DNA from: CAVYXZ01 sp965223835
GTDB lineage: Bacteria; Chloroflexota; Anaerolineae; Aggregatilineales; Phototrophicaceae
Direction of reading: 5' to 3'
Length of the DNA: 64,000 bases
Assembly (NCBI GenBank): GCA_965223835.1
Contig: CBDCXQ010000001.1
Coordinates: forward strand, 6,183,953 to 6,247,952
This document shows positions 44,175 through 54,132 of the stretch, one piece after another. Every line of letters starts with the position of its first letter. The first letter of the stretch is position 1. Made by a program: the position numbers and the translations under genes. The notes beneath the pieces are model-generated. The model saw nothing but the letters and a program-made list of their open reading frames with translations, did no database searches and was not told the origin of the DNA.

Positions 44175-44528
44175 CGTTGGTTCCATCTTGACGATTTGTT
44201 TGGTGAAGAACAAGCTGTGTACCTGCATGAGGATTTAGCTTCGCTGCCTCAGCCAGCGGGTACACAGCCTTTGAAAACGAAGCTAACTTGACGTAACCAC
44301 TAATTCGTCCGCCCTGACAGATCTCGGCCAAATACACGCGCAACCTCATCTAATCCCTGATTTTGCCAGACTTCTGTGTTTTTTTATTTGCATTGATGGC
44401 GCCAACGCCCATTCTAAATTATCAATTCCTTATCGAAGTTATTAACGAACCACGTATAAGCGGAAACGCCAGTAGCCGCTATAATCTAGCCCACTAAAAT
44501 CGGAAAAACCAGAAAATACGAGGTTAAG
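44175..44528. other. Gene-free stretch with mutually exclusive hairpins
   Basis: No ORF with coding character. GCTGTGTACCT (44214-44224) pairs with GGGTACACAGC (44258-44268). A second perfect 9-bp pairing, TTAGCTTCG (44235-44243) with CGAAGCTAA (44278-44286), cannot form at the same time. A TATAAT lies at about 44480 ahead of the cupin gene. Confidence 0.45.
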
Positions 44529-44873
44529 ATGGCGGATGGTTATTTTATTCCTGCACAGAACGCGCCCCAGGTCGTCATGGCCGACGCGATTAATCGGCGC
44601 ACCATGGCCGTGACCGACGAAGCGATGTTATGCGAGTTCTTTTTAGAGCGCGGCGGCGTGGTCAAAGAACACAGCCATATGAACGATCAGGTCGGCTATA
44701 TCGTTTTTGGTCGTCTGGAAATGACAATCGGGGGGCAAACCCGTGTGCTGCATCCCGGCGATAGTTATGCGATTCCCGGCGGGGTGGTACATAGTGCTCT
44801 GGCCCTGATCGACACGCTGGCGATTGATGTATTTTCACCCCCACGCAATGACTATCGAACGGAGGCACGCTAG
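44529..44873 (+). CDS. Cupin domain protein
   Basis: A 114-residue single-domain cupin. Motif 1 EHSHMNDQVGYIVFGRLEM supplies two His and the glutamine/glutamate region, and motif 2 HPGDSYAIPGGVVHSAL supplies the last His, so a metal site is likely. Function of such small cupins ranges from metal-dependent catalysis to sugar-binding and cannot be read here. The gene stands alone with a TATAAT about 45 bp upstream and a GAGG ribosome-binding site. Confidence 0.82.
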   Translation: MADGYFIPAQNAPQVVMADAINRRTMAVTDEAMLCEFFLERGGVVKEHSHMNDQVGYIVFGRLEMTIGGQTRVLHPGDSYAIPGGVVHSALALIDTLAIDVFSPPRNDYRTEAR

Positions 44874-44934
44874 AGCCGAATCATGTTACAATGCAGTTGT
44901 CTATTTCTATTGTTAGTTTAAATGGTGTCTGGCT

Positions 44935-46683
44935 ATGGATGATTCTTTTGCATCTCGGCGTAAACGCGGTGGCCGCGCCCGCGAACGACAGGAACGGCGC
45001 AAAGAGCGCGTGGCAATGGTCACACGGCGTGACGAGACCAATCGACCATTGCGCCGTTCTCGCCCCAAAACCGTTAATCCCTGGCTCGAACGGGGCCGCT
45101 ATTTTTTGAAGGATGGCTGGTGGTATATCCGCAACACACCGGTAGTTGTGGGTGGTGTCGCCGCTGCTGCGACTCTGGTAATGCTGTTATTTATCGGTTC
45201 ACATCTCGTGCAGGGACGTATTTTCCCCAATGTGTGGGCGCTGGGCACCAATATTGGCGATATGACCGCCAGTGAAGCCGAACTGGCGCTACTTAATACC
45301 TGGAACAATGATATTCGCATTAAGTTAACCGATGGCGATCGGTCCTGGACGGCAACGACAGCGGATCTAGGCCTTACCCTGGACCCCGACCCTATGATTG
45401 AAGCCGCTCGCAGTGCCGGGCTATCTGGCATCCCGCTGGGCATCAATATTGATCCAGTGATCGCAGTCGAATACATTACCGCTCAGAATTATCTACTGGA
45501 CCTGTCCACCCAGGTTGAGATCGCGCCGTTGAACGCCGGTTATGAACTGCGCGACAACGTTGTTGTCGGTGTGCGTGGCAGCGAAGGCCGAATTCTGGAT
45601 GTGGGCCTTACGCTGGAACACTTTAATCAAGACATTATCAACGTCGTGAATCGGCAACGACTGGACTTGATTATGCAACCGCTGCTCCCTGATTTTATCG
45701 ATCCGGAACCCTATTTGGCTGATGTCCTGCAATTCGTCTCACAGCCCTTTCAACTTGCCGGTTACGACCCCTATACTGATGAAACGGTTGCCTGGGAAAC
45801 CACGCCAGAAACCTTGATCTCGTGGATTGAGGCCAGCAACACCGGGTTGACCTTGCGCGAAGAAACCTTTATTCCCTTCATGGACGCTCAAACTGCCTCG
45901 CTCAACACTGGGGACAGACCGCCGCGCTATCTCGAACCCGGCGAAACCATGGAGTTAATGCGTGAGGCGCTCAGCGACCAGCAATCGGCAGTGGAATTGC
46001 GAGTCCGTTATCGCCCAACGGTGTATGAGGTGGAGTATGGGGATCGCGCCTTTGGCATCGCCCGTAAGACGGGCATCCCTTACTATCTGATTGAAGAAGC
46101 CAATACCGGTCGTGATCTGAACATTCTTTCGCCTGGTGATAAGGTCAATCTGCCATCACGCGATGTGGCCGTGCCGTTGCCACCGGTGAAAAACAAACGG
46201 ATTGTGGTCGATATTGATACCCAATCGATGGTCGCCTTTGAAAACAACCAGGAGGTCTTTAGCTGGCAAATCTCAACCGGGATCAGCAGTGCGCCCACGT
46301 CGCCCGGCGTTTATCAGATTCTCAACCATGATGAACTGGCCTATGGCAGCAGCTTTACGCTGTGTGGCGCTCAGGGCTGCGGCCAATGGGAGATGCACTG
46401 GTTTATGGGCCTGTATGAGGTGCAACCGGGATTAATGAATGGTTTTCATGGCGCGGTGGAACTCCCTAACGGCCAGTATCTGGGCGGCGGCAATGTGGGT
46501 GCGCCCTATACTTTTGGTTGTGTGATGGCGCTGGATTCTAATGCGGAGGCGTTGTTCCACTGGGCTGAAGTCGGCACCCCGGTAGAGATCATTTCCAGCG
46601 AATATCCACCGCAAAGTGAATTGGCGCGTCGTGCGTACCCGCAGTATTTCCTGAATGAGATCATTGGTTCGGCTGTCTTATAA
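44935..46683 (+). CDS. L,D-transpeptidase (YkuD) with peptidoglycan-binding and LysM domains
   Basis: A 582-residue membrane-anchored cell-wall enzyme. A very basic cytoplasmic N-terminus (RKRRGGRARERQERRKER-like) leads to one membrane helix at about residues 68-90. Then come a VanW/PG-binding-4-like region, a LysM-like segment (VEYGDRAFGIARKTGIPYYL) at about residues 362-400, and the YkuD domain with His505 in GFHG and catalytic Cys529 in YTFGCVMAL. It cross-links or anchors peptidoglycan through 3-3 bonds. The presence of such an enzyme argues for peptidoglycan in this organism. Confidence 0.9.
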   Translation: MDDSFASRRKRGGRARERQERRKERVAMVTRRDETNRPLRRSRPKTVNPWLERGRYFLKDGWWYIRNTPVVVGGVAAAATLVMLLFIGSHLVQGRIFPNVWALGTNIGDMTASEAELALLNTWNNDIRIKLTDGDRSWTATTADLGLTLDPDPMIEAARSAGLSGIPLGINIDPVIAVEYITAQNYLLDLSTQVEIAPLNAGYELRDNVVVGVRGSEGRILDVGLTLEHFNQDIINVVNRQRLDLIMQPLLPDFIDPEPYLADVLQFVSQPFQLAGYDPYTDETVAWETTPETLISWIEASNTGLTLREETFIPFMDAQTASLNTGDRPPRYLEPGETMELMREALSDQQSAVELRVRYRPTVYEVEYGDRAFGIARKTGIPYYLIEEANTGRDLNILSPGDKVNLPSRDVAVPLPPVKNKRIVVDIDTQSMVAFENNQEVFSWQISTGISSAPTSPGVYQILNHDELAYGSSFTLCGAQGCGQWEMHWFMGLYEVQPGLMNGFHGAVELPNGQYLGGGNVGAPYTFGCVMALDSNAEALFHWAEVGTPVEIISSEYPPQSELARRAYPQYFLNEIIGSAVL

Positions 46684-46692
46684 CGCTACATG

Positions 46693-47444
46693 CTAAAGGT
46701 CAACCACCAGCATACCGGCCTGTTGGATCGGATGTTCGGCGATCACATCACCGTTGGCGTCAAAAACCGTAGCACCGCCAAAATAATCGCCGTCTGGTAA
46801 CTGCGCCAGCTGATTCACCAGCAGCATATTCACACCCGCTTGCGCAGCCTGGGCTGCATAATATTGGCGCTCAGCCGTGTACCAGTTCTGGACATCCCTG
46901 ACATCGCTGTCGAAGCACCGCGCCATTGGAACGATTAACCAATCGAGTCGCATCACCTGAGCGAGACACGCATCATTGAATAAATCGCCGCACAGCAGAA
47001 ATGCACTTTGGCCCAGCGGCAATTCAATGCGCGAAACTCAGTGCCCGGTTGATAAATCATGTTGCTACAGGGTCGACTGTGCCAGTGATGCCAGTGGGGA
47101 TCAATCCGGCGGTAGGTGAGCCGAATGTTACCCTCCGGGTCAACCAGCACTGCCGAGTCGTACAGTTCATCATGGTCACGCTCAAAAAGACCAAAGCCAA
47201 CCCACATATGTTTGGTCCAGGCCAGCTGTCCGATACGGTTGGTTGCAGGTCCTGGAACTAATTGTCCTAATGCAAGATCATGTTCAGGGTCACCGGTATT
47301 TGTCAGGCCAGTCAGCGCTGCTTCGGAAAACACAATCAATTCAACAGATTGCTCTGCCGCCGTCTGGATCATCCGTTGCATGGCTGCCAGGTTAGCCGAT
47401 TGCTGGTCAGGAACAATTTGCGGAATAGCTAGTGCAACCCGCAT
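46693..47444 (-). pseudogene. Carbon-nitrogen hydrolase (nitrilase superfamily), frameshifted
   Basis: The 5' part, from ATG 47444, reads as the N-terminal half of a nitrilase fold (catalytic Glu in IVFSEAALTG and a YRRIDPHWHHW segment in place of the usual Lys region). Near 47020 the frame shifts, and the other frame continues with PLGQSAFLLCGDLFND, which carries the nucleophile Cys, down to the stop at 46693. A one-base insertion or deletion separates the halves. It is either a pseudogene or an assembly error; rejoined it would be about 250 residues, normal for the family. Confidence 0.7.
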
Positions 47445-47681
47445 ATTTCACCTCCGTTTGACCATTGTGCAGAATATACGAATATGCTGCTGGATGCGAA
47501 TCGCCGATTCATTAATTAATACTAGTTAATTAACGCTAAGTCTATGTTTGGGCATTTATAGAAACCTTTCCATCAAGTTTGTTGGTAATACTAACCAGTT
47601 TGAGCTTAATTTGTTCTTAAAGAAATTATCGATAATTCAATTTTTCACGGATTGTCCGCATAACTGATATGAAAATGACGT

Positions 47682-47709
47682 TTGACTCTGATAATATTTA
47701 GCCTATACT
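47682..47709 (+). promoter_or_regulatory. Sigma-70-type promoter
   Basis: TTGACT 47682-47687, a 16-bp spacer, and TATACT 47704-47709. It may drive a small RNA or the 250-nt leader of the peptidase gene. Confidence 0.55.
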
Positions 47710-47715
47710 CATATT

Positions 47716-47812
47716 CAGATAGTTGTGTGGAGTAAAAATTAGATTTTATAAAAAACTTTTCTTAACACTCCACACATGTACACCAAACGCCTCACTTTTG
47801 TGGGGCGTTTAA
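47716..47812 (+). ncRNA. Candidate small RNA or structured leader
   Basis: About 97 nt from the predicted start. GTGTGGAGT (47725-47733) pairs perfectly with ACTCCACAC (47767-47775) across an AT-rich loop, and an 11-bp hairpin with a TTTT loop closes the unit. The T-tract after it is short (TTT), so termination is uncertain. Confidence 0.35.
47785..47810. terminator. Terminator-like hairpin
   Basis: AAACGCCTCAC and GTGGGGCGTTT pair over 11 bp (one G-T) around TTTT. The short A and T runs on either side could allow bidirectional use. Confidence 0.45.
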
Positions 47813-47963
47813 CATTCTGCCCACTTACCACAGCCTGAACCTCATTCAACCGCCATAATCTGGCATTTATCTCCTATTTCCACGACATAATTCCTATCGT
47901 AACTTTTGGCGATCTTCATGATCTAACGGCATAATTGAGGCTGTCTACAGATCGGGAGGTGGT

Positions 47964-49919
47964 ATGCCCAGACAAACAAAACCTTATGGCACATGGTCTA
48001 GCCCGCTATCCGCCAAGGCACTGGCGGGCGGCTTACGCCTCAACGATGTCCAATGGGATACGATCAGCGATACGCTGGTATGGTTGGAAGGTCGGGGCGC
48101 ACAGGGCGTGTTGGTCGCACAGCAAGGGACGGATGCCCCCCGTGATTTGACCAGTGATTTATCCGTGCGCGCGCGGGTGGGTTATGGCGGCGGTGATTTT
48201 ACGGTGGCCGCCGGTCATGTTTATTTTGCCGGTCCTGAAGGCCGTCTCTATCGCCAGGCGTTGGCGGGTGGCCTCGCGCAACCCATAACCCCGGCCTTTG
48301 GTCATGCGGCGGCGCCCTGTGTCTCGCATGATGGCAAATGGCTGGTGTATGTCCACACCTACGAACATCAAGATGGCCTGGCATTGGTGGATGTCGATGG
48401 ACAGATGTGGCCCGCGAAACTGGCGTATGGTACGGATTTTGTCATGCAACCTGCCTGGCACCCACAGAGTCAGTACCTGGCCTATATCGCGTGGAATCAT
48501 CCGCAAATGCCCTGGGATGGCACTGAATTGCGACTCATCAAGTTCGACGATGATGGCAGTGGGGTTCCCGGCATCGCCAGCACGGAAACGCTGGTAGGCG
48601 ATGAGAACACCGCAATTTTCCAGCCTGAGTTCTCGCCGGACGGTCGCTATCTGGCTTATGCTAGCGATGCGACCGGTTGGTGGCAGCTCTATTTATATGA
48701 TCTAACCACCAAAACACACCATCAAATCACCACCATTGAAGCTGAACACGCTATCCCTGCCTGGATTCAAGGGATGCGGACCTATGGCTGGGCGCACGAT
48801 AGCCAGAGCCTGTACTTTCTCCGCAGCGAACAGGGTTTTATCAGCCTGGGTCATTGCATCTTGAATGATGAAAAGGTGCAGCGAGTGTCGGCATTGGCTG
48901 AATATTCCAGCCTGAGCCAGTTGGCGACTTCCCGGCACAGCAACGCGCTGGCGGTCATTGCGAGTTCGGCAAATACACCGGCCCGCGTGGTCAGCTATCG
49001 TCCAGACACAAGTGACTTACCCGAGCGGCTTACGGCAGATAGCCCAGGTATGGCAGTGATTGTAGACGAACCCCTTACCGGCCTCCGCATTCACCGGCGG
49101 TCTGGCACCGAAAGTCTGCTACCGGAACAATTGGCACCGGTTGAAGCGATTACATGGACAGGGCATGATGATGAAACGGTTTATGGTCTTTACTATCCAC
49201 CAACAAACCCCGATTATGAAAGCAGTGGCGCGCCGCCGCTGATGGTCATGGTACACGGCGGCCCTACCGGACAAACCGTAACAGGTTACGACGTTCGTGT
49301 TCAGTTCTTCGCCAGTCGGGGGTTCGCGGTGCTGGAGGTCAATTATCGTGGCAGCACCGGTTACGGCGTTGCCTATCGCAATAAACTCCGCGAGAATTGG
49401 GGCCTGTATGATGTTGAGGATTGTGCCAGCGGTGCCCAGCATCTGGTGAATCAAGACAAAGCCGATGCCAGTAAAGTCGTCATTATGGGTGGCAGCGCGG
49501 GTGGCTTCACCGTCTATCAATCACTGATTGATAAACCCGGTTTTTACAAAGCTGGTATCTGCCTGTATGGGGTCGCGGACCAGTTTGGTCTGGCGTTGGA
49601 AACGCACAAATTCGAGGAACGCTATCTGGATACGATGCTGGGGCCACTGCCTGACGCCGCTGCATTGTATCGCCAGCGATCACCCATCTTCCACGCCGAA
49701 AAAATCCAGGATCCGATTGCGATCTATCAGGGGGAAATCGATCAAGTCGTTCCCCAAAACCAGTCAGACCGAATTGTCGCCTCGTTACGTGCCCGCGGTG
49801 TACCGCATGAATACACTGTTTATGTGGGTGAGGGTCATGGCTGGCGCAAACCAGAGACCATCGAAGCCTTCTATAACAGTGTGCTGGCATTCCTGCAAAA
49901 GCACGTTTTGTTCGCCTGA
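47964..49919 (+). CDS. S9 family serine peptidase (prolyl oligopeptidase/acylaminoacyl peptidase-like)
   Basis: A 651-residue peptidase behind a strong GGGAGG ribosome-binding site. Residues about 1-380 form a beta-propeller of TolB/WD-like repeats (FSPDGRYLAYASDAT is a typical blade). The C-terminal alpha/beta hydrolase has VHGGPTGQ (oxyanion region), the nucleophile Ser511 in MGGSAGG, Asp593 in EIDQVVP and His625 in GEGHGW. It has no signal peptide and is likely cytosolic, cleaving short peptides. Confidence 0.9.
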   Translation: MPRQTKPYGTWSSPLSAKALAGGLRLNDVQWDTISDTLVWLEGRGAQGVLVAQQGTDAPRDLTSDLSVRARVGYGGGDFTVAAGHVYFAGPEGRLYRQALAGGLAQPITPAFGHAAAPCVSHDGKWLVYVHTYEHQDGLALVDVDGQMWPAKLAYGTDFVMQPAWHPQSQYLAYIAWNHPQMPWDGTELRLIKFDDDGSGVPGIASTETLVGDENTAIFQPEFSPDGRYLAYASDATGWWQLYLYDLTTKTHHQITTIEAEHAIPAWIQGMRTYGWAHDSQSLYFLRSEQGFISLGHCILNDEKVQRVSALAEYSSLSQLATSRHSNALAVIASSANTPARVVSYRPDTSDLPERLTADSPGMAVIVDEPLTGLRIHRRSGTESLLPEQLAPVEAITWTGHDDETVYGLYYPPTNPDYESSGAPPLMVMVHGGPTGQTVTGYDVRVQFFASRGFAVLEVNYRGSTGYGVAYRNKLRENWGLYDVEDCASGAQHLVNQDKADASKVVIMGGSAGGFTVYQSLIDKPGFYKAGICLYGVADQFGLALETHKFEERYLDTMLGPLPDAAALYRQRSPIFHAEKIQDPIAIYQGEIDQVVPQNQSDRIVASLRARGVPHEYTVYVGEGHGWRKPETIEAFYNSVLAFLQKHVLFA

Positions 49920-50046
49920 TTTTTTACGTTCTATCAGCAACATTGTTAGGATTATGTCAGGCCGGTAATAGTAGAATTTACAAATCAATCCAGATTAGCT
50001 ATCATCTGGCCTATCAATCATAAAACCCGGTTGGAGAGCCTCGCTC

Positions 50047-51387
50047 ATGGTTGTATCAAACATCACCGCACTCATCATCGCCCTGCGGACCGAGGACCGG
50101 CGCGCCCATACTCTGGTCGTTGATGACCTGGTTCGTATGGGGTCGGCAGCGGTTGAGCCATTACTATCCGTGTTGAATGATAAACATGCAAATGTAAGGG
50201 CAGGCGCTGCGCGGGCGCTGGGGAAAATCGGTGATACCCGTGCCTTGAATGCGCTGATCTTTCGGCTGCGACATGATGAGGACCCGGAAGTGCGCAAGAG
50301 CGCGGTCTGGGCGCTTCATATGGGTGGTGCTCAAGCCGTAATTCCCTTGATTGAAGGTCTGCGCGACCCTGACGAATGGGTGCGTTTTGGCGCGGTGATT
50401 GTGCTGGCAAAAATCGGCAGACCAGCGGTTGCGCCCCTGATCCATGCGTTACAAGATCGCTTGCCGCTGGTGCGGGCCAACGCCGCTGAAACACTGGGCC
50501 GCATAGGTGATCCAATGGCGGCGGAAGCGCTGGCAACTGCCCTGAAAGATAAAGACGCTGAAGTCTGGCAACAAGCGGCGGTGTCACTGGGCCGGATGCG
50601 GGACGCCCGCGCCGTCAAAGCCCTGATACGCGTGGTGAAGAGTCGGGACTCTGGCTTGCGTACCAAAGCGATCAAAGCGCTGGGGAATATCCGGGATATT
50701 CGGGCGCTGGATCCGCTGATTGACGTCATCTATTTTGAGCAAGACCGCTGGATGCGGCTCTTCGCTATTGAAGCACTGGGGCGCATTGACGATATTCGGG
50801 CATTAGAAGTACTGGTTGACGCGGCTTACGATGACAGCCGGGATGTGCGCACCAAGTCGATTGTGACGCTGGGTGAATTTTCCTCCACGCTGGCAACCGA
50901 TGCGCTTTATATTATTTTTGACGACATGCAGGTCGATGCTGAAGACCAGCAAACGGCCCTGTTCGAACTGGGCAAACGCGGTGATGCTCGCGCGCTGGAC
51001 GGCCTTATTGATCTGCTGCAATTTGACAATCAAGTCGATAATCGCATCTATGCCGCGCTGATTCTGGGTGACATCGGCGGGCAAGAGGCTGTTAGCTCGT
51101 TGATTGATGCCCTGTGCGATGATGAGCAAGACGTGGCCGACAATGCGTTGAAATCGCTGATTAAACTCGGCAATGATGCGACCGAACCCCTGCTCAACAA
51201 CCTACAGGAATCCGCCAATGCGGAGCGTCGCCTGTGGGTTATCCGCGCGCTGGGTGAAATCGGCAGTGCGCAGGCCATTGATGCCCTGTTTGATGTGGCT
51301 TTAAATGGGACGGAACTCACCTGGGTGCGGGAAGAAGCCCGCGATATTCTCATTCGCCTGGGCCATGATCCCCACGCAGCGGATTGA
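50047..51387 (+). CDS. HEAT/PBS-lyase repeat protein
   Basis: A 446-residue solenoid of about 13 HEAT-like repeats with a roughly 31-residue period, for example KHANVRAGAARALGKIGDTR, DPEVRKSAVWALHMGG and LPLVRANAAETLGRIGDPM. No catalytic domain is attached. Such proteins serve as binding scaffolds (for example in cofactor-lyase or phycobilisome systems), but neighbours do not indicate a partner. It is convergent with the ThDP enzyme gene, only 2 bp apart. Confidence 0.85.
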   Translation: MVVSNITALIIALRTEDRRAHTLVVDDLVRMGSAAVEPLLSVLNDKHANVRAGAARALGKIGDTRALNALIFRLRHDEDPEVRKSAVWALHMGGAQAVIPLIEGLRDPDEWVRFGAVIVLAKIGRPAVAPLIHALQDRLPLVRANAAETLGRIGDPMAAEALATALKDKDAEVWQQAAVSLGRMRDARAVKALIRVVKSRDSGLRTKAIKALGNIRDIRALDPLIDVIYFEQDRWMRLFAIEALGRIDDIRALEVLVDAAYDDSRDVRTKSIVTLGEFSSTLATDALYIIFDDMQVDAEDQQTALFELGKRGDARALDGLIDLLQFDNQVDNRIYAALILGDIGGQEAVSSLIDALCDDEQDVADNALKSLIKLGNDATEPLLNNLQESANAERRLWVIRALGEIGSAQAIDALFDVALNGTELTWVREEARDILIRLGHDPHAAD

Positions 51388-51389
51388 GA

Positions 51390-52979
51390 CTAAGCACGAT
51401 AGCCCGCCGGGTCAATGATGGCATCGATGAACCAGGGACGACGGGTTTGTAATGCCGTTTGCAGCGCTGTGACACAACCCACAACATCGTTCACACGACA
51501 ATAATTCAGCCCATAGCCCTGCAAGACCGCTTCATAATTCGGATTCTGGAACTCCGTGCCAAACACGGGTAACTGATCGCGCAGTTGACCAAAACGAATC
51601 AAGTCCAGCGCATTGTCGTTCATCAGTACCACGATCACCGGCAGCGGGTCCTCCATCAACAACCCCAACTCTCCCATATTCATCGCCAGTCCGCCATCCC
51701 CTGTGATGCACACCACCGATTCATCCAGTACGCGCGCCGCCGCAATCGCCGCCGGTAGCCCATAACCCATGCACGACAGGCCGTTGGATACCATGTAGCG
51801 ATTGGGAGCGACCGCCTGCCAGTTGAGCGCAGTATAGATTTTATGCGAACCCACATCCGTCGTCAGCAGCGTTTCAGGCGGCATGACCTCACGTAGCGCC
51901 TTTAATACCATTGACGGTGCCAGCGTTCCAGCGGCTGGTTCACGATAGGATTGAGCCGCGAGTTCGCGCCGGTAATCTGCCACACGGTCATGCCCCCAGC
52001 CTGCAACCGGTTGGTAAGATTCCACCGCCAACGACTCCAAAATGGGCGTCAAGTCACCGACAAATTCAAAGGCTGCATCCAGCACCGGGTCGACATTCGG
52101 CCAGGGCGCAATCCAGATCAGCGGCGCAGCATAATCCCAGGGGCGCACCAGTTCGACCACATCGAACCCCACCGCGATGATGCAATCGGCTTCATCCAGA
52201 ATTTGATAGGCGGGGTCTTGCTGCGTCAGGCCGATGGTCCCCACCGCCAGCGGATGATCGGCGGGCAGAGCACCTTTGCTCTTGGGCGTATCAATCACCG
52301 GCGCACCAAGACTTTCCGCCAGTTGACGCAGGGCCGCGTAAGGCCGTTCTGGTTCCAGTCCCAATCCGGTGACAATGACCAGACGTTGCGCCTTTTGCAG
52401 CAGGTTTTGCGCCGCTAGCACATCATCCGCCGCCGTTGATTGGGGCGCAGAGTTTTCGGCACCAGCAGCAGCGGACTGCAACACGGCTTTTACCAGCACC
52501 TGCCGACTCATGCTCAGATGAACCGGGCCGGGACGTCCGGTTGTCAGGGCGTGCCAGGCCGCTTGCAGATCGCTTTCAGCACTGGCCGGAGTCAATTGGC
52601 GCGTGAGTTTAGTAATCGGCGCGAAACTCGCCTGCAAGTCCAGCACCTGATGCGTATGTTGCGGCGGCATGTCGAGATCGGTCTGGGCGGTGAGCAGCAA
52701 TACCGGGCAGCGATCCAGATGGGCATGAGCCAGCCCGGCAAAAGCGTTGGCGGCACCCGGCCCCAACGTTGAGAGCGCTACCCCCGGCACGCCAGTCAAG
52801 CGGGCGGTGACGGCGGCCATGTAAACGGCGGAACTCTCGTTTTTGACCAGCACAAACTCAATATTATGACGGCGCAGCGCTTCCAGCAGCGGGACATTCT
52901 CGCCCCCCGGCAGGCCAAACACCGTCGTGATCTCGTGCGCCACCAGCGTTCGCGCCACTAACTCGGCGACCGTTTCCAT
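51390..52979 (-). CDS. Thiamine diphosphate-dependent enzyme (acetolactate synthase large subunit-like)
   Basis: A 529-residue ThDP enzyme with the three-domain layout of AHAS/benzoylformate decarboxylase. Glu48 in VKNESSAVYMA activates the cofactor, FGLPGGEN and LSTLGPGAANA are in the PYR domain, and ITGDGGLAMNMGELGLLMED followed by NDN forms the ThDP-Mg motif. It catalyses decarboxylation or carboligation of 2-ketoacids. No ilvN regulatory subunit or ilvC is adjacent, so a role in branched-chain synthesis is not certain; it could be a lone decarboxylase. Confidence 0.88.
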   Translation of the reverse strand: METVAELVARTLVAHEITTVFGLPGGENVPLLEALRRHNIEFVLVKNESSAVYMAAVTARLTGVPGVALSTLGPGAANAFAGLAHAHLDRCPVLLLTAQTDLDMPPQHTHQVLDLQASFAPITKLTRQLTPASAESDLQAAWHALTTGRPGPVHLSMSRQVLVKAVLQSAAAGAENSAPQSTAADDVLAAQNLLQKAQRLVIVTGLGLEPERPYAALRQLAESLGAPVIDTPKSKGALPADHPLAVGTIGLTQQDPAYQILDEADCIIAVGFDVVELVRPWDYAAPLIWIAPWPNVDPVLDAAFEFVGDLTPILESLAVESYQPVAGWGHDRVADYRRELAAQSYREPAAGTLAPSMVLKALREVMPPETLLTTDVGSHKIYTALNWQAVAPNRYMVSNGLSCMGYGLPAAIAAARVLDESVVCITGDGGLAMNMGELGLLMEDPLPVIVVLMNDNALDLIRFGQLRDQLPVFGTEFQNPNYEAVLQGYGLNYCRVNDVVGCVTALQTALQTRRPWFIDAIIDPAGYRA

Positions 52980-53181
52980 AGGACATTCCTCAGCGTGTTG
53001 GGTAGATGAGGCCTAATGATAACGAATTTAGCGCTATTGCTGTAACCGGCGAAAAAGCGGCACATCTGGCATTGCCGACAATGGGAACGCACATGATAAT
53101 GAGCGTAAATTAACGATGAATGCGACCGGTTCCACGCCGCAATAGCCATATGGCACGCGAAAGTGAGTTTCTCCCAAAAAT

Positions 53182-54132
53182 ATGACACAAAAACCAAATA
53201 TTCCTGAACCCGATACGATCCAATTCCTTCAAGATTCATTTGGCCCCGACATTGCGGAACTGACATTGTTGAGCGGCGGTGACTGGTCTCAAGCCTATTC
53301 ATTTGTGCATCAGCATAAAAAATATGTGTTGCGCTGGTGTCACTCATCCGAAACCTTTGAGAAGGATGCTTTCGCCAGCCGGTTGAGTAGCGCCGCCATG
53401 CCTGTTCCCAGAGTCGTTGCCGCCGGGGTCAAATTTGATACGCATTTTGCCATCACCGAATTCGCGCCGGGAAAATTTATCGACACCCTCAACGCGGCTG
53501 AGCTAAACAGTATGCTGCCCGCGCTTTTGAACCTGTTTGATGCCTTAAGGACGGCAGACCTCGCCAACACGACGGGCTATGGCGCGTGGGATAAAGACGG
53601 CAGGGGCAGTCACCAGAGCTGGCAGGATTTTCTGCTGGACGTGAAAACCAAAAACGACGACTTCAGCTTTTTCCACGACTGGCGGGCGAAACTGGCGAAG
53701 TCGCCGGTGGGCGCTGAAAGCTTTGATCGGCTATATGCCCGGTTTGAAACGCTGGTGGACCAATGCCCGGAAGACAGGCAGTTGATTCATTCCGACTTAT
53801 TGCACTACAACCTGCTGGTGGCGGATGCTAAAATCAGCGCGGTCATCGACTGGCAGTGTTCGATCTATGGCGACGCGCTATACGATGTGGCCTGGTTTCT
53901 GTTTTATGAACCCTGGTATCCCGAATTTATAAAAGTGAATCTGGGGCAAAAACTGATGGCCCATTTTGCAACGGAGACCGCGAATAACGCCCATCTCAAT
54001 GCCCGATTACTGTGCTATCAACTGCACATCGCGCTGGATTCCATCATCTACAACACCGCGAAAGGCGATTGGGATGCGCTACAAGAAGTTGTCGATTATG
54101 CGCACAAGGTTGTGTCCCGGACCGATGCGTGA
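53182..54132 (+). CDS. Aminoglycoside phosphotransferase-family (APH-like) kinase
   Basis: A 316-residue protein-kinase-like enzyme. KYVLRW carries the ATP-binding Lys, LIHSDLLHYNLLV is the catalytic loop with the essential Asp and Asn, and VIDWQ is the metal-binding Asp motif. The family phosphorylates small hydroxyl compounds (aminoglycosides, fructosamines, choline) or macrolides. The substrate is not predictable. No resistance or sugar genes are adjacent. Confidence 0.83.
   Translation: MTQKPNIPEPDTIQFLQDSFGPDIAELTLLSGGDWSQAYSFVHQHKKYVLRWCHSSETFEKDAFASRLSSAAMPVPRVVAAGVKFDTHFAITEFAPGKFIDTLNAAELNSMLPALLNLFDALRTADLANTTGYGAWDKDGRGSHQSWQDFLLDVKTKNDDFSFFHDWRAKLAKSPVGAESFDRLYARFETLVDQCPEDRQLIHSDLLHYNLLVADAKISAVIDWQCSIYGDALYDVAWFLFYEPWYPEFIKVNLGQKLMAHFATETANNAHLNARLLCYQLHIALDSIIYNTAKGDWDALQEVVDYAHKVVSRTDA

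Larger units (their letters stand above)
47445..47963. other. AT-rich intergenic region with promoter, stem-loops and terminator-like hairpin
   Basis: No gene. It contains a palindrome TTAATTAA-TACTAG-TTAATTAA (47512-47533), a good promoter (47682-47709), a long-range 9-bp stem and a terminator-like hairpin (47785-47810); see the ncRNA candidate. Confidence 0.6.

Noticed and set aside
44026..44349. Minus-strand ORF across the exporter end and the hairpin region
   Set aside because: Mostly antisense to the exporter; composition not protein-like.
50047..51387. Repeated protein pattern considered as a DNA tandem repeat
   Set aside because: The period is in the protein (HEAT helices); the DNA copies are too diverged.
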